From assembly GCF_014805625.2 (NCBI RefSeq), contig NW_023998564.1, positions 622,116-686,115 of the forward strand: a stretch of 64,000 nucleotides of DNA. Direction: 5' to 3'. The position numbers and the translations under genes are program-made. The notes below the pieces were generated by a model. The model saw nothing but the letters and a program-made list of their open reading frames with translations. It did no database searches and was not told where the DNA came from. Below, piece by piece: positions 32,961 through 46,689 of the stretch (positions are counted from its first letter, which is position 1; every line of letters begins with the position of its first letter). The stretch is from Glossina fuscipes (lineage: Eukaryota; Arthropoda; Insecta; Diptera; Glossinidae).

Positions 32961-35900
32961 TACGTTGTATTGTAGGCATGTCTCTCGATCCACTTGGTCC
33001 ACTTTCAATCCCCATTATAGTGCGTGTCGGAACTTCCAATGTTCTTGGTAAGTTTAAAGACGAATATCTTTCATTTTTGCAATCATAACAATGCTTACCA
33101 CAGACATTCTACAGATAGAATTTTTAGCCCCAAGTATGTTTTTTTAGTTACTTAGGAAATTCGGCCAATTATCATTTTATGTCTTCGATCCAAAAAACTT
33201 TCCCCAAAACTGGTCATTCTGGCTTGGAAAACATCAAGCAATCAGATGGGGATATATCGAAAATCGCATTTCTTCGAATCCTTTACATCACTGCTACGTT
33301 TGAGGTTTTGATATCTTTCGCAATATTTTCTTTGAAGTTCAAAATCGAAGTCCAGACGTTTATTCGGCCACAATGGTTTACGATAAAGCTCTAAACGCCC
33401 TGAGTATCACATTTAACTCGATTTCATTGACGAGCTGACAGTACAGAGGCAAAAATGCACCTATGATGATTGTGAGCTACCATTACTATGGGCATCGAAT
33501 ACACATGCATATATTTATGTAACAATAATATACCTTATAAATAAACAAAAAACGTTACTAGGAGGAGATTCTTCTTGCTCTATTATTATTGCAACAAATA
33601 ACGTTTTACGAGAGTTATTCCTAAAACTTAAAAGCGTTATAGATAAGCAAGGCGTTAAGTGATTGAATTTGCAGAATAAAACTAAAAAATAGAGAAATGA
33701 TAATTTTGTATTAAATTGTTGCAAATCAGTTAATAGCTGCTTTCTTAGCTTACTTGACTGCGTCTGGAGATATCGCGCTCTATACATTTATAACAGATTT
33801 TGTTTGTAAATAAAAAAATTTTGCAGATAATCTCTAATCAGTTCTTGCGTATCTTCGTGTTGTTCTGCTGTCAATGTAGTTAAGTGGGTAAAGGAATTGC
33901 AAGAACAAAATAGAATTAAAAAGAATTACTTTTTATTTCCGTAAATTTACCTAACACGAGTTAATCACAGAGCGAAAAAAAAAGAAATTTTATTTAACTT
34001 CAGGTGAATCTATAGGTTTGCCCGTTTTTATCAATGGTATGGTAATACAAAGTATTCAGAGATTATGTTTGTAGAGTTATTTAAGTCACTTATTCGGATC
34101 ATTGGTTTATTAAAATTTAAAGATATTACGGCATTTACGGCTTTAGACCTAACGAAACATAAAGATGAAGGTAATTCTTTATCAAAGAATTATTCTTCAA
34201 ATAGGAGATCTTGTTGTCCCTATTATTATATAATATTTTTTTCATTCAAAGTTCTACTCTATTGACAAATAACGGCTTATTTTTTTAAACAAAGTTATAA
34301 TTTTTTGAGTTTTAATTTTTTAAATCTTTTTTTTGCCTTTTTCTGCTTATTACCCTTGCGGCAAACAAGACAGACGGTATTCTGTACATTCTTTATATTG
34401 TTTTCTAAAAATGTGTTCATTCTAAGTTAAATATCGTAAACGTCATGAGCTGATGGATTCTTCACAATCGCTGATATGGTTGATATGGTTATCAAATAAA
34501 AGGACCTTTATTCCACATTTTGTTTGGCTTTCGTGGAATAACGGTGATGGGAAGCATTTCATATATTTTCATTAATCGTAGGTATATTCCCTTTGGATTA
34601 ATGTGTAGTAAAAAGAAAACTGAAATGTCATCAAAGAGGTCACGCTCATTGGCATTTTAATGTTTACGAGTGTGTATGTGTGTGTGTCTATACGCTGTTT
34701 CACTCGACGTTTACTTTTGGTTTCGTAAGATGCGCGTTTAATACAAACGTTTTTCTTCTCTCTCCCAATGCACATCTTTAGCGCCTCTTTTTTGGGTTGT
34801 CATTTTTTACGTTGTAGCTATTTATTTTTTTTATTTTTTGTCGTTTGTTATTTGGATTCATTTGTCGCTGAATAATATAAAACAATGGAAAAAAATATTT
34901 TGTCTTTTCTCTACCAATCTTCAGCGTCTTTGTAATGCTATTGACGGAGCTTATTTTTTCTTTCTTTCTTCACGACCAGGAGAAATTATAGTAACATCAC
35001 CAGCGTACGATAATAAGGAAATATTATACGAATATTTATATACCTTAGGTTTATTTGGTGTACGTAACGTTTACGTAATATATCTTACAAAAAACAAATT
35101 CGTTAAGATAAGAAAATTGATGCATAATTATTATAAGCAATAAATATATGTTTTGTCTTCTTCTAAGTAAATAACTACATTAGAATTATATTAAAATGCA
35201 CTTTTTTTCCCACCATAATTTCAAGAAAACGTTGGAAGTTAATAAAATTCGCAGAAAGGTATTTTTTAAATATATATATATATATATATCTTCTTTTTTC
35301 CTTTAAACCGCATATACACGTACCACGTAGATAACCATAAAATGGCCCTGACCTGTCAGTTGTAATAATGCGGTCAATAATGCATTGTACACAAATAAGC
35401 ATAAAATAAGTACAGTCAAATATTTAGTTACCAGACGCATACAAGTAAACTGAGCTAAACGGCGTTTACCGAAAACTCAATTATTTAGAAACGGATGGAT
35501 TTGTTTAAAAAAAAGGAGAATATTTAAATTTTCTTTTCACTTTTGGGATAATTTATGGTATTGGCACATGTGGAGAATGATGTCGCCTTTTCCCCTTATT
35601 TCCCAAGCTTCCCATGTATCTCATGTAATAAATTGGAAACACAGCTTCAAGGGCCCATAACAGCCTTGATTACTGTGAATAGCAAAGCTGATTTTTCATT
35701 ATTAATTACTTTTCCGAAAAAACAAACTTAGTTTCAGACTTGTTCTCTCCACTATTTGTTAGGTTGGATTCAAAAACATCCATATCTTCTTCGTATTCAG
35801 AAAGAAGAGAAGAAAATAAAGTTTTAAATTTTTCTAAAGTCTATTTTGATGAAAAGAACAACAGACAGTTTTGCATTGATTTTAGTCAATCCAATTACTC

Positions 35901-36010
35901 GTAATGCATATTTATTTCAAAAAATATGCAAAAACGCTATTTCCTTGTTGCCGGTGCTTATGCTACTTTGAAATTTATTTCTTTAGTCGAAATAAATTAT
36001 AGTGATAACG
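32961..36010. other. AT-rich presumed intron
   Basis: No exon or element was recognised. A (TA)n microsatellite lies near 35,270-35,290. An open frame of 101 codons at 34,838-35,143 is described under findings but is not supported as a gene. Confidence 0.4.
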
Positions 36011-36019
36011 TTAATGGAA

Positions 36020-36715
36020 AAAATTAAAAGACTATATTAGACCAGGGTCCACAAATAAATGTCCTGCCATTCCGCTCAACACACTTACATACATAACATA
36101 TATTTAAAATAATGCCTAGAGGCGGTTGAATCATTTCCTTGGGTGTATAATATTTCATTAAAACATCTCGAATATTGCGACCAGTAGGTTGAACACAAGA
36201 AAAGACGGAGAGACAGGCTTGATGTAATAAAAGATTGGTCTAGCTGAAGTCATTCTGCTTGTAGGGTATAACGCAATAACGCTTCCAATTACTTAATAGT
36301 TATTAGCTTATAACACTTTGTTCGGAAAACTTCATCGCCGCCGCGCCTTTTTCTTAATAAAGCGATTCTTTAGCCTGGTAGCTGCTGTCAGTTACGAGCT
36401 GGTCCAGTTTATTGAAACAGAAATTATTTTTATATATAATTGCGTATTAGGTTTTAAGCACACAATTTTGGAGGATATAATTAGAGTTTCAGTAAGGCCT
36501 CGATCGGACGGCTTGACCAACAAATCGAAATATTATTTATTAACAAAGCGATTGAAAAAATATAGAAGTCAGCAGACGTTGAAAAGACGTCGATGCACAA
36601 CATTTCATTTGAATAACTGCGACCTTTCAGTTAAACAAAGGTATATAAATCAAAGAGACAGGCGGACGGACATGTGGGCAAAGAGACAGACAAGCCGAGG
36701 TCGATTGTTATAACA
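36020..36715 (-). repeat. Decayed fly repeat(s) with GACGGACA blocks
   Basis: Two blocks, 'ggttgaacacaagaaaagac' near 36,190 and 'agacaggcggacggacatgt' near 36,656, mark one or two degenerate minus-strand repeat copies. The 131-codon plus-strand frame (36,318-36,713) ends inside the second block and shows no domain, so I do not call it a gene. Confidence 0.45.
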
Positions 36716-37352
36716 AAAGGTATGTCTATTCTAAAACCTTCCCTATACACTCCCACAAATTTATTATTCCCGTGTTTGACAACTTATGTAATAACAACAA
36801 TAATAGTTATATCGAATGTCATAAATTAAAAGTATTTACTTATTTGTTTTTTTTTTCTAACTATTCATTGGTTACATATAGATTATTAACTAATTTTAAA
36901 TTAAAAGAAAAAAAATTATACTTGCTTTTCGTTTATGTTAATTTTGATATAGATAGAAGGGGACTAGATTACCATGCTAAATAAGGGATGCAAACACACA
37001 TGATGATACATAACTATAAGATACCATACGTGCATGTAAAGTACTTATGAGAAAAGCAATGAAAGGCAATGCTGTTACCAAGAAATGCACCTTTAACCAG
37101 CAAGGTTTAGCCACTCTTCTTTTGAAAGTCAAGATGTCGGCAAAAGGCATCATATTGATGTATTTTTTAAATGGGATATAAAAATTAAAAGATAAACGTA
37201 CACATAAATGTAATCTCTAAAATGAATTTTTGCTTTACTAGTGAGGGTAACACAACCGGCCAGAGTGTATGTTTATAAGGCGACAAGTTGCACGTGGACT
37301 CCCAGCGTAGATTTCGTAGTACAAAAACAGTTTTTTCACTCACACAGTTGAG
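36716..37352. other. AT-rich presumed intron
   Basis: No feature was recognised. Confidence 0.4.
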
Positions 37353-37604
37353 TCAATATAACAATTGATAATTAGGCCGCCAAACTATGGCCGCATACTC
37401 AAGAACGGGAATGATCAAACTCATGAATAATGTTTTTGTTCCGTAAGGGCACCAGCCCAGCAAACTTTTCGCATTATTAACAGCAAGTCCTATATGTTTG
37501 GCTCGGAAAACTGCAGCATAAGACAAATGGCATAAAAATCCACTGGAAAATGAATTAGGACTGTAACAGATCGTGGGGTGATCCGTAAGATTTTTAAGAA
37601 TCAA
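37353..37604 (-). mobile_element. LINE (non-LTR retrotransposon) reverse-transcriptase C-terminal fragment
   Basis: The frame contains NNAKSLLGWCPYGTKTLFMS followed by IPVLEYAAIVWRP. This corresponds to the region just after the RT palm of jockey/CR1-type elements, where 'TLFxSLVRPxLEYASxVW' is conserved. It is cut off by a stop after NYQLLY, and the upstream RT motifs are missing, so only a short dead piece remains. The clade cannot be fixed from so little. Confidence 0.65.
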
Positions 37605-38600
37605 CGAAAGTGCACGAACCTTTTTAACAGAAAAGGGAAAAAGGTTTCACTGTCAGTTTTCATTTTTTATTTCATATTTTATTCACGTTCAATATGAAAG
37701 CGTTGTTGAAAAATTCACGTATGTAAAATTTATGGAAAAAATAATACTACAAACAAAAACATATCAAACACTTTATCATAAATATTTAAAAGTAAATTTC
37801 ATACATTATTATAAATATATATATATATACATATGCGAATGGCAGCAAAAAACTAAGGATTTATTGATAATCATTAACAGTTCAATGTACGCCTTTTTTA
37901 ATGAATTGCGTTGATAGTAAAAAAAAAAAAAAAAAGAAGAAAACAACAACAAATTAATACGAATAAATTGAAATAAAAACTGTAGGAAGGTTTTGCTACA
38001 TTGTCTCAAAATCTTATCTTTAGTTTTTCTTAAACCCACTAAAATTTTGTGAAAATTTCATACGTCTTTTAAAATATAAAAATCGCATTGAAAAAAGAAT
38101 GATTTGAATAGTGGAACTGTGTATGTACGTGGGTGTATGTGAACGAAATTCACATAATGATATGAAATTTGTCCTACCGCGCCTAAAGATGTTTATCTTA
38201 CGCTAGCTTAGGTTACGCTATATTAGGTTGTAATTCACTAACGAAAAATCTTTTGTGCTTCCACTGTCTAGCGCCAAATATTTTGTGAATAGTTTCAATA
38301 CAATCTACAGCAATAATGATGCAGTTATCAAACGACTTATACGTGACAAAAGGTTTGAAAAATTCATTATCATTACATTTAGATGGCTCTTTGGCGAACC
38401 TGCTTTTGAGAGTCCTCGAGCACGACCTCTTATACACTGATGGCACAAACTCATGAGCATATATATTAATAGGCTTTTCTTTTCTTTTATTCAAAAAAGC
38501 AAATGATTTAAAGGCGTGAGTTTTTATAAACTTTTTTAGAAAATCAATTATTTTATCATTGGCTTAAATGACCTCTTAAACATTCAATCATGATAAAGTA
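37605..38600. other. AT-rich presumed intron
   Basis: A (TA)n tract near 37,815 and a poly-A run near 37,920 were seen, and no gene. The 93-codon minus-strand frame at 38,213-38,494 is unassigned. Confidence 0.35.
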
Positions 38601-38604
38601 TAAG

Positions 38605-39000
38605 TAAGAACATTACAATCGGGCAAGGCTGACTAGCTTAGATGCGATACACTGCTTCGTCTATTACAGTTATTCACTGGCTTTGGTAATTACGCATTCT
38701 TTTCGTGCAAAGATACACTTTCATGATAGCTCTTATATATGAAGATTCCCAAAACACATCGCATAGCACCATAGCAAACTTCATTTGCTTGCTAAAAATG
38801 TTATTATTTTTCACTTCCCATCATAGAGAATTGGAAAGCAGATTTTCTCTCCACATACGAATTTGGGTTACATTATAACCTACATATGTTAGGAATTAAA
38901 AAAGACCTATTTAATCCAAATTTCCTGCCGTTGAATTGCTACTATGGACTCGTTTTCCTCATAAAACATTAACAATAATGCCTTGTGGCCTACAAAGGTT
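38605..39000 (+). repeat. Dispersed repeat R4 copy
   Basis: Collinear with 5,480-5,905 over about 400 bp: 'agaacattacaatcgggcaa', 'ggctttggtaattacgcatt', 'ttctctccacatacgaattt', 'ccaaatttcctgccgttgaa', 'cataaaacattaacaataat'. It is more diverged than the 12,930 fragment. Confidence 0.7.
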
Positions 39001-41270
39001 TACATTTCCTGAGATTGTTATATGCGCTGATAGCAAAAAGTAGAGTTGCGTGGTCCAAGGTTGATTTCTATTTTAGTTTACTATTTTCAGACAATTTTCA
39101 CCATGAAATAATGAAAATTACAACCTTCTGCCATATAAAGAGAGAGGGGCTTGCAAAAATTTCCCTAACCGAACCAAATTATTCAACCAATTTAAATATT
39201 TGGCTACGTTTGTCGATAAATTTTGAAAATTGCAGTTGCTTTCAGTATAACAACTTTTCAAAAAAGAGCGCTATATGCGGAGTGATCGAAAAAGTGAACC
39301 GATCCAAACAATAGCGTTAGTCCTTGGACGAGCAGATGAACCGACAAATTTAGAATCATGTTTTGAATCAATCAGTATACTAGAAGGTAGATCTATTACA
39401 AGCCCATCTATGTGTTGCATACATCCGCACAAACGTAACACACCCTTACACCACAAAGCGTGCACGTCATAAATATATAAACTGACGAGTAAACTCACAT
39501 ACTAGCGACATAATATATTTAACCTTTTAGTGAAAAAAAGGTAATTTGATTTAAAAAAGTTTTTCTACAAATTAATAGTAAATAAACAATTTTGAATAAA
39601 TGCCTAATTAATTAAGTCAAATAGAATTGTTGTGGAAAAACATGATAACCCAATCAAAATTTAACGTATTCTACTACCTTTGTATTATATATAATTTATT
39701 AGAATCTTAAAAAATTATGGTGAACGTAAAGAAAATTCAAGATGCGTGCAAACAGTTCCAGGTATCTGTTATCATAGAGTTTGTCCTCTCGTTAAGTGTA
39801 AAATGGCAAAAAACAATGTTTGCCCACAAACGACTTTCGGACATCAAGCATTTCAAAAGAGGTAATTATGGTTACATATGCATATATATAAATAACAACA
39901 AAATAAACTCCAAAAAAACCCAAAGAAACAATTTTATTTTGGTTTATACGCAAGTTAGATATTACACGATATTCATAACGTTGCCGTAACGCTTAAACAC
40001 GTAGAATTTGTTAAAACGGAATCGAGAGCTACTTGTCTTAATAAAAATTTATAATTATGGATATAACGAGTTAAGTCAAATGTGGTCTTATTGTGAGCAT
40101 GTTCCGCTGCGCAATACAAAATATTCATAATAACATATTTGTACACATACATGCACAGAATACAATAGTAATAATAAAATTTATTTATTAAGAAACCAAA
40201 ATAATAAATAAAACTTTCCTTTCTTATGTTTTATTGTTAGTGAAAAGTTATAAAAAAAAAACTATACGTATATTGGGAAAAATTTCAAAGACATAATAGT
40301 AGTTGTTAGCTTTTTATGTCGCATGTTTGATGCATCATGCGGGCATATACCATACGTTTGCTTTTAATTACATTACCTATATTGGTAGCGGGAAATATTC
40401 ATAAATATCATGATGATTCTTACATACTCGACATCATCTAAAATCTCAGTTCTTTCTATGCCCTATACCAACTGTAATGCAAAGCATATTTAGTTAAGAC
40501 TTGAAATGTATTCGTCTTTTATTATAACGATCCATCCTGAATCTTTTCCTGAAAAGGTCAGGTTTACGACGTGCCACGATGCACAGGCAAACGTTATAGA
40601 AAATGAATCAGATCAGATCACTTTTTTCGGTCATATAACTTCTTATTTTGAAAATGTTGTTATATAAAAGCAAATTGCAATTTGTAAAATTTCGCAACAA
40701 AAATCGCAGAGTTTTCGGCATATTAAATAGACGTAAAAAATTCGGATCGGATGGAGTAATTTGCTCATAGAAGCACTTCTACTCTAAGTAAGGCTCTATA
40801 CGGTAAAATGGTTTAATTTTTAATATTTTATTATCAAATGCGCTTCATAATAGCAATTTGACATAAAGATTAACTACACCAAGATTAGACTAGATAGAGC
40901 TATTTTCTTAGCTTTTAGCCTATGCAAAATTTCTTACACAATGTAAGAACTAATATGGCAAGAAATTTGAATTTTTAATGGTTTGTGATGAACGTAGAGG
41001 AAGATTAATAAGATCTTTGAGAAGAACATTGATATTAATGAATGCATCAAATTTCGAGGAATTCCTATGTCAAGGTCCCCATGTAGAGAATGCTTTTACA
41101 ATGAAACAAGGAGTAACTTTTACTATTTTATCAAAAAAATAATTGAAGAATTCTACTACGATATTTCGTGTAGGATATTCAATAGTCAGGTTTCCCAGAC
41201 AATGATTATTTGCTTGTTTTTAGATGCAAACTTATCAGCGACTAGATTAATATAACCTCTTAAAAATGAT
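39001..41270. other. Presumed intron with an unassigned ORF-like patch
   Basis: At 39,275-39,498 both strands have frames of 65-75 codons with a relatively balanced composition. No domain is recognised and it may be a decayed element. The remainder is AT-rich and empty. Confidence 0.35.
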
Positions 41271-41274
41271 CATA

Positions 41275-42010
41275 TTATACCCTTCAGGTCAAAACGTTTG
41301 CAACGCCCGGAAGGAAGTTTCAGGGATTCTATAAAGAATATATGTACCCTTGATCAACATCAAATTTGGAAACGATTTACGCATGTCCGTCTGTGTGTCC
41401 GCTGTAAGTTTTCGCCTGACCGCAAAAATGCAACTCCCGACTGCAAATTTGGCAGCAAGATTGAAAGATGTTGCACGCAAATTGGTATTGAAAATGAGCC
41501 AAATCGAGGGGGAGAGAGATATGTACAGTACTATGTAAAGTGAGAATAAAAGGAATAAAAAACTGTTTTTTTGGTCATTACTCATAACCTTCAGCAGAGA
41601 AATCTAAAAAAATGGGAAGAACCAAATCTACCAAATATTATAATGTATTAAAACTTCCTTATTTTAAATACCATAATAACGCGCACAAGCACACTTTAAA
41701 AGGCCATAAAGTATATAAATTGCTTGTTCGCATGCCGCTCTGCCAAACTGCGTTGTGTCTGTGGCAAACATTCTCCCATTAGCAAAAATGACGATTTTGC
41801 TTACAAATTTGTAAAAAATGTTTGAAAACGGCCTAAACAGGTCAAAGAAAACGCCTACACCGCCCACATGTCTACATAATCAAAACTGAGTACACCATTG
41901 GTTTGTATATGAATTTATAATTTTCTTTTATTTTTCAATTTTTTGTAGGATAACGGCGGGGGGTACAAATGATTCGGTCGCAACCGAATGTTATTTTCTC
42001 ACTTGTTTTA
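41275..42010 (+). repeat. Dispersed fly repeat R2, longest copy
   Basis: Starts at 'aaaacgtttgcaacgcccgg', passes 'gcatgtccgtctgtgtgtcc', 'gaaaacggcctaaacaggtc' and 'catgtctacataatcaaaac', and ends 'ggtcgcaaccgaatgttatt'+'ttctcacttgt'. Short ORFs on both strands lie inside it. Confidence 0.7.
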
Positions 42011-43255
42011 TTATGTAATTGATATAATTAAATAAAATTTTAGACATAACCTTAAAAAGGTACGCGTTTGTAAATCGATATTATTGGTGAAAATGTTTAT
42101 ATGATATTACCTTTCACCACCATATCATAAAGCCATTCTTGTTCACATGCAAACAAAAAGTGTATAATGGATACTTGAAGTAAAATCTTTGGCCCACGTT
42201 TCATTAGCTTTTATGTTTAATTTCTGTCTTACGTCTTACGTCAAAGTGTAGGCGGTAAGCCATGACATTGAATCTGAGTTCACTGGTGAAATGACACCCA
42301 AAAAATATTTGTTGCAATATGTTGAAAATGGAAACCAGGATTAGCGGTGAAGTGTTTCATTAGTTTGAATTACCTTCGTTACGAAAGTACTTATGGATCT
42401 TAAAGGAGAACACGTCGTCTTTAGGGAAAGAGATTAGTTCTGAATAAACTAAGCGTTTAACTTCTGTGTTCTGTTCCTTGATAGACTTGACTAATTTCAT
42501 CTAGAAATTCACTCTTCGTAAAAATTAGGGGAACATGACTCTCTGTTTGTAAAGATATAAAAGCAATATTTACATCGCTTAACTTTTCCATAGTAAAAGG
42601 TTCCGTCAAAAAAATAATAGTCTCTTTTTCTCTCAGTAGTATGATAGTAAGGTATTATTAAGGTGGCATTCCTAACAGCAAACAGCACCGTCGTAAAATA
42701 TTTGTTTGTTTGACACAAAAACATTCACCAGTTAATCGAAAGAAAACAAAAGGAAACACTCTATGACATGCTGGTCCGTATTACACTGAAAAAATACGTT
42801 CATAGAGTTTGACTGACATCTTGTGAAGATAAAAATCTTTCACATATTTCAGTCACTAACCTTTTGAATTATTGTTTTGCTATTTGTTCATGTTTTTCAT
42901 TGTTTGCATACAATTATAATTTAATTTTCACTTTTTTTAACACAATTGTCGATATATTAAAGATTATGGGGGCAGGGTTTATACGTGTAATATACATTGC
43001 CTATAAGCACCAGCAGGTTATCGACATTGATGCGAAGAAAACTTTGAAATACTTAAGAGATTTATTAACCCGATTTTGACGAATTGTGCTTAACAAAGGC
43101 ATAAATTATAATAATAATAATATAAATAACAAAGTAAACAAAAAAAAACTCAGCGAAGCTTGCCATAAGGTGCTTTATGAATGAGATTTTTTTCATTATC
43201 ATTGTGAATTACGAAACTTTCACGTTATTACACATTTTCCCGTAACGGACTAATG
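42011..43255. other. AT-rich presumed intron
   Basis: Nothing was recognised. Confidence 0.4.
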
Positions 43256-43261
43256 GAAAAA

Positions 43262-43436
43262 GAATAGAGAGGTGGTGGCCGCAGTGTAGTGGATTAGTGC
43301 CCAGTCGATAAGTGTTTTTTCCTGAACTGAGCGCTCACTATAGCTATGACCAAAGAAAATTTTATCGAACTTGAGATGGAAACCCGCGAAAACTGACTTT
43401 GTAGTCACGGCTCTTATCTACTCGGCTACTCAGGAT
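43262..43436 (-). mobile_element. tRNA-derived SINE, type III tail
   Basis: On the minus strand it begins near 43,436 with CCTGAGTAGCCGAGTAGA (A box) and a decayed B box near 'gggtttccatctc'. A tail follows with 'ggtcatagctatagtgagcg' and a distal 'ggccaccacc' block. The head is shared with the 3,130 and 6,797 copies. The tail is shared only with the element at 26,800-27,005. Confidence 0.65.
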
Positions 43437-46055
43437 GAAATAATATTTACTCGGCTCCTCAAGTGAAAATAATCTTTAAAAACAATCTGGACTTTCGCAC
43501 ATTTATCCTACCTTTCATCTTTTCAATTAAAATTAGTCGGTCAAAAGCCCCCCTGGTTGCTTTGCATAAAGAGGAAGTCTCGGTTTTTATCAGATCACAT
43601 TTTATTGCTATGGCTCACTTTCCTTTAAGCTACTTCCTTTCAAAGTGAGTGTAAGTCCAATTTTGGCAAAAAGTTATCTAATGATGACAACGAATGGAAT
43701 CTGCCGAGCTTTCTATCTACAAACAACTTCAAAACAGAAAATATTCTTCTTCATTTTTATCATTTTGTCAATATAAATTTAAGTAGTCGGTGAAATTACA
43801 AATATAATTATCTTGAAACCGGTTTAAGTCCACATTCCGCAAACATGCAATATTTCGTTCAAAAACGATATTACATTATTTGAAAATATAGCAGTAGAAA
43901 TTTTATATCATAATGCCAGGCTAGTCATAACCGAGACGTCTCCTATCTTACATATCGTAAAAGTACAATTTTCCCTTGTTGTTGGCGTAAGTGATTGAAA
44001 GTACGAATATATTTTAAGTAATATTTTAAAAACGATTACATTGCAAACTTGAAACAATTTCTTATTAAAAAAAAAATGGCCCAAAAACTAAAATATTAAA
44101 GTAAACGTTACGTTTTCGTGTTATAGTTGTTTGGTCATAATAAAGCACTTCAGTATCAATTTTTGTATAAAAAGGATAGTTACAAATCACGCAAACCACA
44201 AACAAAACAAAATGCCTCCTGACAAAGTGACTCCTGACAAAGACCTCCTGTTTACTCTAATTAAAATTATCTCTTTGGAAAAAGGAGTAAGAAATAATAT
44301 AAATAAAGCGCTTGTGGTGTAAACACTTTGACACTTTGATTTGAACATAATGACAGAATTGTTTAGTTTATGTTATTACCTCTCAAGTGAAGCGGTGTTT
44401 AATTTAAGTACACTACTAATGTTGTGTTTGCTTTGCTGCATTAAAAAAAAAATAATTTCAGGTTTCAAAAGCCGAAAGGTCGTACCTAAGTCTAACGTAG
44501 AAAATTTGTTGAAGTTTGCGATAATTTCGTTTTAACATTCTATTCAAAACCTTTTTACGTAAGCTTAATAATGTATTAACCCACATTTTAGTAATATGTC
44601 ATAAATGTATTGCAGCATTAAGTATTTTATATAACAAGTCTTTTTTTTAAATGGTTGGCCACAAATTAATAAATTACAGCTAAACTAGGAAAAACAGACA
44701 AAAGCGTGATGGATTTAGAAACTCCATTACAATAATTCATTAATTGAATTCCGTCAATACGTAAGGGTTTCCCAAAATGCCCCATGGTTTGATTTAAATC
44801 CAAAAGTTCTTCTTTTTGTTTAATTGTAATTTTTTGTTGAATCATATATGTACACAGGGTAGGCTTATGTGCGAAATTCCGGATCGAAAGTATATAAAAT
44901 GTCATTAAACAGTCTTAAACATAGGCTTATGTGCGGAATAGCACAATAGGACAAATGATCTGAATGGCTTTGCGTACACATACGCACTATTTTATTTTAC
45001 TTATTTATTTTCCATACATTTTATAAATAAGTTTACAACATTTTTTTTTATTTATTTTATTTTTTTTTTGTTACAAATGTACAAAATATGGCTTAAAAGG
45101 CGAACATATGCGCATGTAAATGTGGTGTAAAGTTGAAAAGAAAAGTTAATAATTATAGGACTAAAGAAAAAATTTGTGTAATTAGAGAAATGGAGTGAAT
45201 GAATACTTTATAATCTAGGTATCAAGAGCATCGTGCATTCGGAGGGAAAGGCGAATTTTGGTGATCATGTCTGTTCCACAACAGCCAAGAACATTCAGAA
45301 CGAGTATGTCCGACAGAAAGGGAAGCAGAAACATATTAGGAAGGTTTAATTCGGTCATAATAATGTTTAGCATTGAATAGAGCTTTGTTCACTCTAAGGC
45401 GGCCTAGCAAGATGCATTCGGCTCGGGTAAAGAGATCATTGTAGTCTGGCCTAATAATAGAAGGGTTAATTGATTGCGAGTGGAATGATTCCAGTGCTCG
45501 AAATTAATAGAAGATTATAAATCTAAAACCAGAATCCTTTATAAAGATTATGGACCTATAAAGTGAGGTGAACGCTCGAGGCACCTTTTTATCGAAACTT
45601 TCCATAATTAGTTTGCACAAATCTGGCTGAAATTGACTTTTTTAATGTATGACTGGTTGTGGGCGTGTCGGCACCTACTTTTGACTTCAAATAACCGTGT
45701 GAAAAGGAATGCAGTGCGGCAGCAATCAGTTGAGAAAGTTAAATCAATATTTCGGCCATACTCTGTAGGAAATCGCAAAGTATGGACGCTGAACCTTAAC
45801 TATTTTTTAAATATTGTTCAAAAATGACAACTCGTTGCTCTCCCGTGGAGTGCTTCATTTTTACTAATCCTAAACGGTTTCTTCTGAATTTGCCGATGCT
45901 TTACCGCACAAATGAAGGCAAATTCAAATCTTCCGTAAATTGTACAATGCTCCTATACGTATATGTATTAGGTAGTCCGAAAATGTCTAGCGGTTTTTCA
46001 CCATGAAATGAAACAATTTTTTTTATATTAGGAATAAATTGGTTGTTTTGTATGA
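43437..46055. other. Presumed intron; possible old element at 45,200-45,990
   Basis: From 43.4 to 45.1 kb the DNA is AT-rich and empty. From 45,200 to 45,990 the composition is more balanced and looks like decayed transposon DNA, but no protein motif could be read with confidence. Confidence 0.35.
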
Positions 46056-46059
46056 ATCA

Positions 46060-46345
46060 AATTTTTCTGCAACCTCATGAATCATGTCGATCAGCTTCAA
46101 TCATAACCTTTTGTTCGTCGTCATCAATGATGTTCAGCTTTCACTGAAAAATTTTCTGAACGAAATTTCACAAATTAATTTTGTTACGCGCATTCTACTT
46201 CAGCATTCGTTCCATACACAGGACATACTTATCTACGTGCTTGCAGCTCTTTTCACTTCTTTTGAAATAAAGAAAGGAAAATATGCCGTATATGCTCACT
46301 TTGATCTTCAACTTCCTATTTACGTCTCACTATTATAACACAACC
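46060..46345 (-). mobile_element. mariner-family remnant (N-terminal part)
   Basis: The minus strand reads, across stops, EHIRHIFLSLFQKK then CPVYGTNAEVE and FVKFRSENFSVKAE. This corresponds to the start of a mariner transposase (HIRHxLLxxF, then VYGxxA, then WFxKFRSGDFSLKD). No intact frame remains. Confidence 0.65.
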
Positions 46346-46689
46346 GATCACTATCACAGTTTTTTACCAAGTAAACAGAAGCATAACTGTATAGTCTTTT
46401 AACCCTAATTATCTGCCTAGTTATATGTAACCAGTCATTTTAACCTGGTGTCGGGAAAGACCGCAAGGAATTTCCGGAATACTTAATACATACAGATTTA
46501 ATTATTTATTTGCCAGATCGTACACTAGCAAATTGCGTTGTATAAAGAATTGAATTTTATGGTATTTTGTTGTGTCATCAACAAGTGTCAAACGCGCATA
46601 ACTGACCATATTGAAAAAACTGTCTGCCTAGTTTTCTTTTGTTGCGTTCCATTCGTCAAAGTTTGGCCGAATAACGAGCATTCGCAAGC

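Noticed and set aside
36318..36713. 131-codon plus-strand frame
   Set aside because: Ends in a GACGGACA-type repeat block, shows no recognisable domain, and the length is possible by chance across six frames in 64 kb.
39275..39498. Overlapping 65-75 codon frames on both strands
   Set aside because: No domain, signal or homologue recognised; probably decayed element.
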